Source: Tamarix chinensis (taxonomy: Eukaryota > Streptophyta > Magnoliopsida > Caryophyllales > Tamaricaceae). Taken from it: 64,000 nt of DNA. The notes under the pieces are model-generated. The model made no database searches. It was not told the DNA's origin and saw only the letters and a list, made by a program, of their open reading frames with translations. Within the stretch, counting starts at the first letter, position 1. Each line of letters starts with the position of its first letter. The position numbers and the translations under genes are program-made. Below are positions 55,241 to 64,000 of this stretch, piece by piece. The stretch spans positions 123,927,122-123,991,121 of the forward strand of contig CM060172.1 in assembly GCA_030549775.1 (NCBI GenBank), in the 5' to 3' direction.

Positions 55241-56480
55241 CATATAAATTTTGCAATCGATATATGAAATATACGATTAGGGTTGGCATAAAATAGTTTT
55301 AATCCCTTTGGCATAAGTTCCATATATAGTATGTGGCTAGTTATATTTACCACATATAACTAACCCTTTAGTGATGCATAAAGGTCCTGTTTTTAATGTT
55401 AACGTTGTTAATTTTCAGTTTTGGTTCTCCATGTATAGATTTTGGCATATTCGTTTAGCCATTGGTTAATGAATTGAATGATCAATGAATGTTAAGGGTT
55501 GTTACATGAGATGTAGTCAATAATAGGGTGTTCAAAAAGCGTGTAGCACTACTTTGGACCATCAATAATTTTCCTTTTTGGTCATATCTCACTTGTTCAT
55601 TTGTTATGGGGTATTTAACATGTCTCGGTTGCAATAAAGGCACCCCTTCTATGAGATTGAGGAATAATATTTGTTATGTTGACCATCAACAATTCCTCTC
55701 CACCAATCATCCATTTTGGAAAAAAATGTCAATTCAATGGTAAGCTCAAAAAAAGGGATCCTCTAAGGAGATTGTTATCTGATGATATTTTAATGCAATT
55801 GAATTGGGCTAGAAATATTAGCCCAGTAAGCATGCCGACGATCCAAAGAGAAAGAGAGGTATCAACAACTTGAATTATAAGAAGAAGACCATCTTCTTTG
55901 AGTTTTGTTGTTGGTCATCTTATTTGTTGAAAAATAATTTAGATATGGTGCATGTTGAGAGAAATCTTTGTTCTAATTTGCTTGGGATGATTGTCACCGA
56001 TGATGAGAAATCAAAAGACACCAATAATACAAGATATGATTTAGAAGACATATGAGTTATGGTTGTATTATAAGTGAAATGACTTGATGAAAATTTGCTC
56101 TTAATTATAATGATTGGAGAAAGTTCTTGAGTTTTTTTTAAGGAAATGAAGTTTCCAGATGGATTTGCTAGAAACCTTAATAAGAATGTTAGTGATAACA
56201 ACAAGAAGATTTGAGGTCTAAATTCACATGACCATCATGTGATTATATAATACCTATTAGTGGTTGGAGTTCATGGATTCTTAACCAAATAAGTTAGGGA
56301 AACTATCATAGAACCACGTAACTTATTTAGTCAAGTTTGTTTGATGACACTTTGATTTCCTTATTAGAAGAAGATAGAAGATAATTTTTTGTGATCCTTT
56401 GTAAGCTTAACCGAATACTCCCTCCAACATTTTTTGGCTTCATGTGTGATTATCCATGGGGTGTGGGATGACATGCTAGT
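55241..56480 (+). pseudogene. CACTA transposase, C-terminal catalytic part
   Basis: Resumes after A7 with NIRLGLA and NPFG, the TnpD 'N.RLGL..DGFNPFG' signature, here decayed. Later blocks: RVALLWTINNFPFWSYL (family 'ALLWTI.DFPAYG.LS'), CYVDHQQFL ('CYM.HRRFL'), LLSDDILMQL, KKKTIFFEFCCWSSYLLKNN followed by LDMVHVERNLCSNLLGMIV (family 'KKSIFFELPYW..L.LRHNLDVMHIEKN(V)C.NI.GTLL'), YDLEDI, KFPDGFARNL, GLNSHDHHV, and SLTEYSLQHFLASCVIIHGV ('KLE.IFPP.FFD.M.HL..HL'). Three overlapping frames of 61-71 codons carry these, so at least two frameshifts plus stops are present. The family is Transposase_21-like. Confidence 0.88.
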
Positions 56481-56719
56481 TATCTTTAATATTTTTAAAT
56501 CTAACGTGAATATTATTAATGGATTAATTTAACCAATATATCATGTTGATAAATAGACCCGACAATAGCCATCATCAATCCAAACTTAGAAGGATTTACA
56601 TGTGAGGGTTAGCTAGTGGATAACTAAGCATGCAAGGGAGACTTATATAAGTCATTTAATATTGTCTTTTATTTTATGAAATAATTTTGTGATTTTTTGT
56701 ATGAACATAATATTTTAAA

Positions 56720-57250
56720 TTTTGTAGGATGACATGGTGATGCTACATGATGAGGCTTGGGCGGTAGTGTAGGAGGATGAGACGAGGATGAGTAAAGGTC
56801 CTTCTACTAGGTCTATAGACCTACCAATGATCGATGAGACTAACATAGTGGAAGAAGTTCCTAGTCATTAGTAGGGATTCAAGAGGGTTGTGGGAACATA
56901 TTACCTGGTGGATCTTCCTCATCTTTTGTTAGTAGTGACCCCCCACCACTAAAGACCAGTACATCCATCATCGATGTTGCTTTTCTTATAAGGATGGATA
57001 TTTAAGAGATTGTTTATAATATAGATGTAGATCAAGGAATTGAGGCTTATAATGACACATAAACAAAGATCTCGGTCTACCCCTCATCCACCAGATTAGA
57101 TTCAACCTCATTATGATCAACTTGGGCACCATATTCATCCTCTTTATGGTTAACCCCAATATCAGGGTCAACCTCTATATGATCAGCCCTAGTACAAGAT
57201 TTAGCCTCCTCAAAGTCTCCCCCAACAACACAATAATGATGATGATGATT
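56720..57250 (+). pseudogene. CACTA 3' coding remnant, Gln/Pro-rich
   Basis: Around 57106-57250 one frame reads HYDQLGHHIHPLYG, PQYQGQPLYDQP and PPQSLPQQHNNDDDDLL before a stop. Three other stops interrupt it. A Gln/Pro/Tyr-rich tail is seen in some second proteins of CACTA elements (TnpA-like), but composition alone does not settle it. Upstream, 56727-56870, EAWAVV and EDETRMSKGPSTRSID may be part of the transposase end or an acidic linker. Confidence 0.45.
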
Positions 57251-57469
57251 TATTATAAAAAAATGTTTATTATAGATAATTTTATTTGATATCTAATTCA
57301 AATAATATATAACATTATATATACCATTTTAATATTTTGACTACTTAATATTTATAAATATTTCTATTTTGTTATTTTATATGATATTATATATTTAATA
57401 GAAATATTTTACAATTCTTCATTAAAGAAAAAAACATTGTAAATTGTTATTGCCATTGTTAAAACCCTA

Positions 57470-57690
57470 TATAGTGACAACTTGTAATGGTAAAAAAAAT
57501 CCTCAATTTCCCCAACATGATTTAAATTTCGTAAAAAAAATTTGAATGATTGTCGTCCCCAATACCCTTTTTTGAGATGACAAGTCATCGATAAATTTAT
57601 ATTTTTTAAACTTTTCCAACCATTATTTAAAATTTTCTTGGATTGTTTTAAATCATGTTGTCCTAAAAAGGGTATTATGAGTAACAAGTC
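57470..57690. repeat. CACTA subterminal inverted repeat
   Basis: About 80 bases near 57465-57560 recur inverted near 57600-57690. The clearest part is CAACATGATTTAAA (57513-57526) against TTTAAATCATGTTG (57647-57660), and the similarity extends to both sides (CTTGT...TTTAAAT...GATTG). AATACCCTTTTT near 57560 also has an inverted partner near 57665. Confidence 0.7.
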
Positions 57691-57934
57691 ATAATTGAAA
57701 ATTTAAACAATTGGTCAGCCAAAATTTAAATATATATATATATATGGTCACTAAAGGTTATATTGAAGATGACATCATTGTTGATAAAGGAAATAATTAG
57801 TGAGAATAGATTTTTTGTCCCAATTTTTACTTCTAGCTACAAAATGTCAGTGATGAAATTTTAGCAACAACAAACCATTGCTAAAGAGTAATTGAGATAA
57901 TTTTTCAGTTATAATCAATAAAATTTATCATCAC

Positions 57935-57957
57935 TAAAATCTCTTATCCTAGTATTG
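57935..57957 (-). repeat. CACTA right terminal inverted repeat
   Basis: Reverse complement reads CAATACTAGGATAAGAGATT, two or three changes from the left end and from CACTACAAGAAAA. Inward lie ATCATCACTAAAAT and similar strings matching the left subterminal ATTTGTGACGAC / AGTGATGAC motifs. Confidence 0.6.
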
Positions 57958-57960
57958 CTT

Positions 57961-60574
57961 ACGAATATTTTAACCCTCATACTTCTCCTTATGCCTTTGT
58001 GTTTTGTTTTACTTAATTCATCCAACCATTATTGCATTTTGCTCTCTCCTCTTTCCTTTCTTTTTTTTAAAGATTATAAAAGTGTTGAGAGCTCCTATCT
58101 TGTTCTTTAATTTAGCTACATAAACCAACCCATTTCCTCTCTCTTTTCTCCATTTTATTTTGTCATTTTTTCTTCCATTGATCCCTTATCTAGTTCTATT
58201 ATATTTTCCTCAAATGCAAGAGTATTAAATTTGAGATAAAGTTGGAGAGTTGTCTCCCTTTTCCCTTCTTGTGTTGTACCACCCATATTTTGGATATGAC
58301 TCTCATTTCTCTTGATTTTATTATTGTTTTTGTTGTTGTTGTTGTTGCATTTTTATTTTATTACAATTGATTATAATGATTTTTTGGGTTGTGTGTTTTT
58401 ATGGAGAAGGAAGAATAATTGGGAGCTAGGGTTTGGGGTGCTTCTTCTTCTTCCTCTTCTTATTCCTACTCTTTTGTTATTTTTCCTAGAAAAGAGGTGT
58501 CCCATATTCTCTTACTAAATGTTGAGTTTGATTTTATACTTGCTTGTAGTTTAATGGAATAAATGCATGTACCATATTAGGTGATATTTTTCTTCAAGTA
58601 TGATATCCATGAAATAATGTGTAATCTGAAGAGCATGACAGAATTATATAACTTTAATATATGCATAATACCATGCCAAAATATAGTTGAATGTTGTAAA
58701 ATATTTAAAAAATTGTTGTGGGGATAGCTTGGCCAAAGGTATTATTGTCATGTCTAAGACCTAATTTGTTATTTGTGAGCATAAATTAGATTTCTCACAT
58801 GCTTTACTTGAAATTTTATATATGATATGTTGATATTTGAGCATGTATAGGCATAGTCATGAATGATGTCTGCTCTAGGGATAAAAATCTAAAAAAATTC
58901 AGCATGTATGCTTATTATGTGCTATATTAGGTGGATCATGAGAAACATGTGAATGAGTTAAGGTGTGCCAGATATGCATGATTATGATTTTATATATATT
59001 GAATGAGCTTAAGTGTGTTTTAGAGGTAAAATGATAAATTTTCCACTTATAAAGATTTTATAGAATTGTAATTTTATGTAAAATGTTTGTCTTAATGTTA
59101 TTTAGCTATTCTATGAACTTTTTTTAATTCTAATAACATTTGACATTAAAGTGAGAATTTAAAGAGTAAACAACATTTAAGGAAATTTTGGCCATTTCGG
59201 ACTAAAATGTGCCTAAGTGTTAATAAACGGACATATGATGGCCTTAGTGGGTTGTTAGGTTAATCTCGATGTTGACTCTTGACTTTAGCTTGGATTATTA
59301 ACCTTAAGCTTTACTTGGATAATTAAATTAAATGGTTAAATACAAAATTGAAATTTTTGTTCATTATGTGATATATTATGATTACCTTAATAAGATATTA
59401 TTTGAAATATAAGACCTCAAGATTGGAGATCGATTACTCTTTTGGGTCACCTACTTTAGAGACGAGGTAGGATTCGTCAACTTATTTGATGGTTTTATTG
59501 AATGCCCTGGTATTCTAATTAATGCCCCAATCTAATCTATAGGTTACAAACATGCCCTATAGGAGATATTGATACCTAAGGATTAGGTAACCCAGATAAG
59601 AAAGTATCGTATTACCTTAGTGCTCTAATATGACTGATGTACTTTATACATCTTGGTGATATATGGTTGGGAGGGTGTTGTGTTGCTTATGCGTGCTAAT
59701 ATGAATGGAATAATTTATAAGTCTCTGGGTTCTCTTTGGTCTCCCCTCGAGTAATTAAAAGGAAAAATGACTTATTTGAATTCCTTTGGTATGATTTAGT
59801 AATTACCTTTGTGCCCTATATGTGGTTATTGGAAAATGTTAGAATAGTTGGTTGATAGTTGCCTTAGTGCACTATCCTTGTGATTATGAGTTATGTTATG
59901 ATTGTTTTGGAAATGGTTAAGTATGGCATGGTGTCTCCCCTTTTTAGAACACCCTTATCATGAATTGGTGTAATGAGTTGTGATATGGTTAAGTGTAATG
60001 GTATGATGATATTTATTATTCTGGTATGATTAGTTGTATTTTTTATTATCTCAAGTATCTTTTGATGTGTTTATGTCATGTTTCATTATGTTAATTATTA
60101 TGTGATTTATGTGACTTTCGTATGCTTAGATTTGTGTGGTGGATTACTCAATACCGTTGTATTAATAGGCTCTAGTTTATAATCACTATATATTTAATGG
60201 AAAGTCATGACTTTTCATATTTGCTTTGAGGGCTCCCCTTGATGTTTAGTGTTTTGTTTGAAAGTTATAATTATCTGATATCCATTGTGACATCTTTTGG
60301 TCTAAATACTCATCGGACTTTTATGTCCCTTTTCTGTATTTACTTTCTTTGATATTTGTAACATTTTTCCAATCCTTTTTTATATAAAAAATGTTAATCT
60401 ATAATATATTTTGCCAATTACTTTTTATGACTGTTGCTCATAATTTAAGCAGAGTAAAGTTTTGACCTTGTCACTTAGTATAAAAATAGTAAAGGAAATT
60501 GGAAGCCTTTAATGTGATTCCTCAATCAACTCTTTTAAAATAAATTTTCAAGTGCTAAAAATGATAGTATTACA
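57961..60574 (+). mobile_element. LTR B3, right arm
   Basis: CT-rich U3 tail (57965-58270, continuing the CT-rich 18860-19067 left of the CACTA insertion), a TATA-like TATAAAAG at 58075, GTT repeats (58324-58345), then a region sharing with B1 and B2 (inverted) the CCTCGAGTAAT block (59745), repeated ATGCCC / TTGGTGATATATGG strings (59500-59880), and the GGATTACTCAATACC block (60142). Ends GTATTACA. Open frames here are short and unrecognised. Confidence 0.68.
58075..58082 (+). promoter_or_regulatory. TATA-like box of LTR B3
   Basis: TATAAAAG preceded by a CT-rich tract in the part of B3 that corresponds to the U3 end. Unlike in the A group, there is no second copy to confirm it. Confidence 0.35.
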
Positions 60575-60617
60575 CATTTCCTAAACAACACTAATGTCAG
60601 TAGTCTTAACGTCATCT

Positions 60618-60629
60618 GCTCTGACACCT
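60618..60629 (-). other. Copia element 2 tRNA primer binding site
   Basis: Minus strand reads AGGTGTCAGAGC, two changes from TGGTATCAGAGC. The interior of that element lies to the left, and it is split 43 bases away by insertion of B3. Confidence 0.55.
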
Positions 60630-60631
60630 TA

Positions 60632-61218
60632 GTAATTTTTAGGAATAGACACAACCCTAATATGCTTGCAAAATGCTTAATCTTATCTACAGGGCATCAA
60701 AATATGCAATTTTGGTGTTGTAATATTTGAATTTATTCCTGTAATAACAATTATGAATAGCAAATCAATAACCCTGAAACCAAAACATCAATAACAATGC
60801 AATAATATGAACCAAATCAAGGTTATACTTTTATTGATATACTTTCAAGTAATAATAATGGATTAAGAATGCTCTCAAACTCATATTTTTTATCCCTTAA
60901 AAAAAGTTCAATAACCTAATTCTTGATTTCCTACTAAAATAAGAATGCCTCATCCTCACTTTATATTTCCAACATTGAATCTTATATTTTAACCATAAGT
61001 TATTACTACAAGAGGTTTCCTATATCCAATCATTAATCTAGGAACTCACCACTGTCATAGTGTTGCGATCCTATTACAAACTCTTTAGAGACCCAATCTA
61101 AGGCCCTCTTTCTCACCCCTAGTTCTATCATATGCCCTCATGTCCCACGCGAGTTGTTATTTTTTTCCTAAACAATAGAATCACTTTTTATAGACTTTAA
61201 AAATACCTAAAACCAACA
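60632..61218 (-). mobile_element. Copia element 2: 5' LTR (about 590 bp)
   Basis: On the minus strand it begins TGTTGGTTTTAGG at 61218. CTATAAAAAGTG (61191-61180) could be its TATA box; it runs to the primer site at 60629. The middle has a leader-like TTTTATTGATATACTTTCAAG / CTCTCAAACTCAT block of the kind also seen in copia element 1. The partner LTR and coding region were not found, so the call rests on the start, the TATA motif and the primer site. Confidence 0.5.
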
Positions 61219-61232
61219 AGAGATTCAAAACT

Positions 61233-63457
61233 TGTAACATCCCATTTTTTTACCAACCAAAATTTTTCATTTTAAAATATGGTTTGCGAAAGAAAAATAA
61301 GAAATGGGAATGACACTGTCAAATCTAACATTGTGAGAGGTGTGTACGTTGCTTAACTTATTTTCGAAACAAGGCTAAAATGATTGAACAAACTTACAAC
61401 TTAAGAGAGAGCCACAATATACATTAACTAATTTCAATAAGTGCAGTGTTCTAACAAGGTCTCAAAAGTTAAGAAGGGGGTTTAAGTACGTAAAATAAGG
61501 ATCTAAGAATCAAAAAGATATCCAAAATAAAAAAATTTGAGGAAAAACAAATATCCCTTACTCCCATCCCACCTTATTCAATGGTATGATTTATAGAATT
61601 CACAAAGTAGGGACCTCATTGCTAAAACTTTCGACACCCTTAAAAGCCTTACACTACTCTATGGACCAGACATAATCATCTAAAATAATGTGTTATTAGT
61701 ATGAATTTCTTATATTAACCAAATCACAATTCATATAAAAAATGTATCATGCTCGCATATCACATAACACACAAAAGCATAAGGTCATGCATAACTTGTT
61801 AATATAAACTACTCATGCATAATATCATCAACCATCTCAGTTACTTACTCAAGGAGGCATTCATAAGATAAATAGGTGAAGCAAGGCTAGCCAAACTCAA
61901 CCCTATTCTAGGTATTAAACCTTAGAAAAGTGTTCAACCAACAAATTCTACTTAACCTTAAGAGAAATATAATTTAATAATTAAAGGTCATGATTAATAG
62001 GTAACAATCAAATGTCTAACTTCCAAGATAGCTAATTAAGAAAGTCATACGACATAAACTCGTGTGTATTCAAACCTCAACACCCTATATTTAAGTACAC
62101 TTACAATCTATAGGGTTGTTAATCCGTAAGAGCATAAGTGAGCCATTTGACCTAAAGGTTCAAGTATGCACTCAAGGCTCGAAGTTCGAGGCACATAATT
62201 CATTTCCCAACTTAATTTATCTTCCACTTTAAATGATTAGTATTTTAGTCAATGTTAAGTTATTATTCAATAAGGGATAGTAAGGTCCACACACAATAAT
62301 CAATCATCAAGACTTCACCCACCTTGACCACTTGGGTCACAAACAACAACTAGTCATTAAATGTTAATATTAGGCAGCAAGCCATAACCCCTTAAATTAT
62401 AACCAAATCATTCCAATTTGAATGATTTAAATTTCAATTATTCAAAAGTTAGCAGAAAGTCAACTAAGGTCAACCTATTTTCAATTATTTAGCACTTAGA
62501 CAAGATAAATATCCAAGATCATTCAACAATATAATGACATACTAGAAAAACAAACCAAATACAAGACAATAAAGACAAAACAAGATCAACCACACTTAAA
62601 GAAAAAGATTTACCCTAAAAAAAATATCAAAATACCTTAAAATACCAAAGAGTATGCTTTAAGATCACAAAACATTAAATCAAGTGCGTAACACCATGAG
62701 AACAATAAAATAAATCTAATAGGAGCTTTACCAAACAACACTATTCATCAAGAAAATTCTAAGTCAAACTTTTGTTAGCATCTCTTAAAATAACCACTTG
62801 TTAATCCAAAATGACCACACTATGGCCAAGTTGGCCAAAATATTAGGTATACTTGAGCTAAAAATGATAAACCAATACCATGTTTCATTTTTATTATTAT
62901 GAGAAAACTAAAATTTCTACCACCTAAAGAGTTGGTGGATTTAACTATCTCCAAGCTAAGAAATCCTCTAATTTACCTTTTTTATTATTATAATAAAACC
63001 AAGAACATCTCTTGTAAAATCATGAGAAAAATAAAAGGGAAAGAAAGGAAAGGATGGGAATTAACCAAAATTAGGTCATGTTAATTGTATGAATATTCAA
63101 TTCATGGCTTATATGGAGGATAAGTGGAACATAAAAGCGGAGGAGAAATTACACAAAAGCATTAGAAGATTTTGAGGCTCATGGATCACATTAGGAAGAA
63201 TCAAGATTCAAAATTATAGGAAACACATTTACCCTTTAATATGAATGCCATTGGAAAGCTTATTTAATTAGGAGTCCAATGCATTTTTGGGATCTCAACT
63301 CCGATTTGTTTATACAAAGGTATGATCAGTTTACTGAACTCATATTAAACTAAATTTATACATGCGTATGGATAAAGCATGCCATGTTAGCATAATATAA
63401 ATGACCTTATATTTTCATATTTATTAACTAGTGTTTTATTGAATTAGTTAATAATTT
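61233..63457 (-). mobile_element. Probable B-type LTR (B4), right end not found
   Basis: Starts TGTAACATCCCATTTTTTT at 61233 with an AAGGCTAAAATGA string at 61370 in the position of the conserved GCTAAGGCTAAA. The block CACCTTATTCAATGGTATG...GGGACC (61570-61615) resembles the CCATTGAATAGGCAGG...CCC block of A6 and B2. A purine-rich stretch at 63020-63060 would be its CT-rich U3. I found no convincing GTGTTACA-like end or matching flank to AAACT, so it may continue past the window or be cut by the next element. No coding sequence recognised. Confidence 0.45.
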
Positions 63458-64000
63458 TGTTAAGATATTAATTATTTTTATTAATTATTAAGAATTTAGG
63501 TAAATTTTATCTTTTATCTTATCATGTGATTTATCTTCTTAAGATTTCATTAGGATTTAGTTGTTTTGATCCTAATATATAGTTTGCTACTATTTACGAT
63601 TATTATTCATGTGAATAGTGATTTATTCATTTTTTTTATCTTATTTATATTTAGTTCATGAGGAGATTACATGAGGAGATAGATGTTATCATATAAATAC
63701 CTCATGTGAACTCACATTATTTTTCTCATAAGGATGGTGGAATTTGAGTTTTAATAAAAAAACATTTTCTATCTATTAGTTCTTCCCTTCAATGTCAATT
63801 ATGTGTAAGTGAAACTTTACAAAATCTTTATAAATTTTTTGTATAGTCTTGTATAGAGTTATAAAGTAAAGTTTATTTTGAGTTTTTTATTAGAGATCAT
63901 TTGAGAGGTATCTATGTAAAACTTTCAAAGCTTATCTGAGGAATATGGATCATTTGAGATCATTTGAGAGGTGTCTATTATAGACTAATTGAGTTTTTTA
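63458..64000 (+). mobile_element. Possible LTR start with TATA box, cut by window end
   Basis: A possible start TGTTAAGATATTAATT at 63458 is followed by AT-rich DNA and, 235 bases on, ATATAAATACC (63691-63701). Downstream are TTTTAATAAAA near 63752 and a repeated GATCATTTGAGAGGT(A/G)TCTAT (63894 and 63961). The arrangement looks like a copia-size LTR (U3, TATA, R). Nothing internal is visible and there is no second end to test. Confidence 0.35.

Larger units (their letters stand above)
19068..57957 (+). mobile_element. Degenerate CACTA (En/Spm) transposon, about 6.2 kb own sequence
   Basis: Left end TAATACAAGAAAAAAGG at 19068 and right end, reverse complemented, CAATACTAGGATAAGAG from 57957 are decayed versions of the CACTACAAGAAAA terminus. 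Similarity continues inward (ATTTGTGACGAC and ATTTTAGTGATGAT). Flanking triplets ATT and CTT agree at two of three bases. Own segments are 19068-20012, 20868-21186, 34212-35805, 49931-50562 and 55241-57957. They rejoin correctly: a tandem duplication is continuous across B1, and transposase reading is continuous across C1 and A7. Contains a CACTA transposase pseudogene on the + strand. Inserted into B3. Confidence 0.78.
3180..60574 (+). mobile_element. Solo LTR B3, outermost element of the nested tower
   Basis: The left end reads TGTAATACC at 3180 and the right end GATAGTATTACA at 60574, an inverted match of 8 bases (TGTAATAC/GTATTACA). The flanks are identical five-base copies, CATTT at 3175-3179 and 60575-60579. 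Its own sequence survives as 3180-3404, 18783-19067 and about 57961-60574, roughly 3.1 kb; everything between is later insertion (A1 and the CACTA element). The right arm shares modules with the other LTRs of this group in plus orientation: GGATTACTCAATACC near 60142, like the A7 copy, and CACTTAGTATA near 60475. A TATA-like motif lies at 58075. No internal coding domain belongs to it. Two independent end signals support the call despite the distance. Confidence 0.7.

Noticed and set aside
57409..57687. 92-codon minus-strand frame near the CACTA end
   Set aside because: Falls exactly on the subterminal inverted duplication, has no recognisable motif, and is antisense to the transposon.
58275..60574. 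LTR B3 starting at TGTACCACCC (58275)
   Set aside because: The flank there (TGTGT) does not match CATTT at the right end, whereas 3175-3179 does and the TGTAATAC end there mirrors GTATTACA.

Overview
This window comes from a large, repeat-rich plant nuclear genome. The evidence is a Cassandra element (a plant TRIM retrotransposon whose LTRs carry 5S rRNA-derived sequence), a CACTA (En/Spm) DNA transposon, Ty1/copia remnants with the plant-type initiator-Met tRNA primer site, and hAT-type elements. I cannot name the species. I found no intact host gene, tRNA or CRISPR array. Nearly all long open frames are low-complexity shadows (trinucleotide microsatellites, or Pro/Ser-rich frames in CT-rich leaders).

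Almost the whole window is one nested tower of transposable elements. It can be taken apart by hand because nearly every insertion keeps a target-site duplication (TSD). Outermost is a solo LTR, B3 (3180-60574, TSD CATTT). Inside B3 lie (i) solo LTR A1 (3410-18777, TSD CATTA), holding solo LTR A2 (4378-10935, which holds a 1.5-kb solo-LTR-like insertion D, 5071-6617) and solo LTR A3 (11732-16386, TSD ATTAG), and (ii) a degenerate CACTA transposon (19068-57957). The CACTA element was hit by Cassandra (20013-20862, TSD AAATG), solo LTR B1 (21187-34206, TSD ATTAT, holding A4 21227-25501 with TSD GTTAA and A5 25621-30156 with TSD ACAAA), solo LTR C1 (35806-49925) and solo LTR A7 (50563-55235, TSD CCAAT). 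C1 holds B2 (38338-49250), B2 holds A6 (39947-46406), A6 holds a hAT-like element (41681-42810, TSD GTCAAACA), and that holds another (42008-42489). The deepest path has seven levels. Removing the inserts joins three separated pieces of one CACTA transposase on the + strand.

The eleven A/B/C LTRs form one related group, 3.1-5.3 kb each. They have long inverted ends (TGTAACACCCCAAAAT-like), and the five A1-A5 copies share a TATA box about 1 kb from the 5' end. About 3 kb of leader follows, with low-complexity arrays and conserved hairpin modules. None is paired with a second LTR or an internal gag-pol region, so they are either solo LTRs or single-unit elements of an unusual kind. This is the main thing to follow up.

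Flanks: 1-2280 is a decayed copia element on the - strand (3' LTR, RNase H end, gag, primer site, 5' LTR part). 60618-61218 is a second copia primer site plus LTR on the - strand. 61233 onward looks like another B-type LTR, followed by a possible LTR with a TATA box near 63692. All boundaries were counted by eye and may be off by 1-2 bases.
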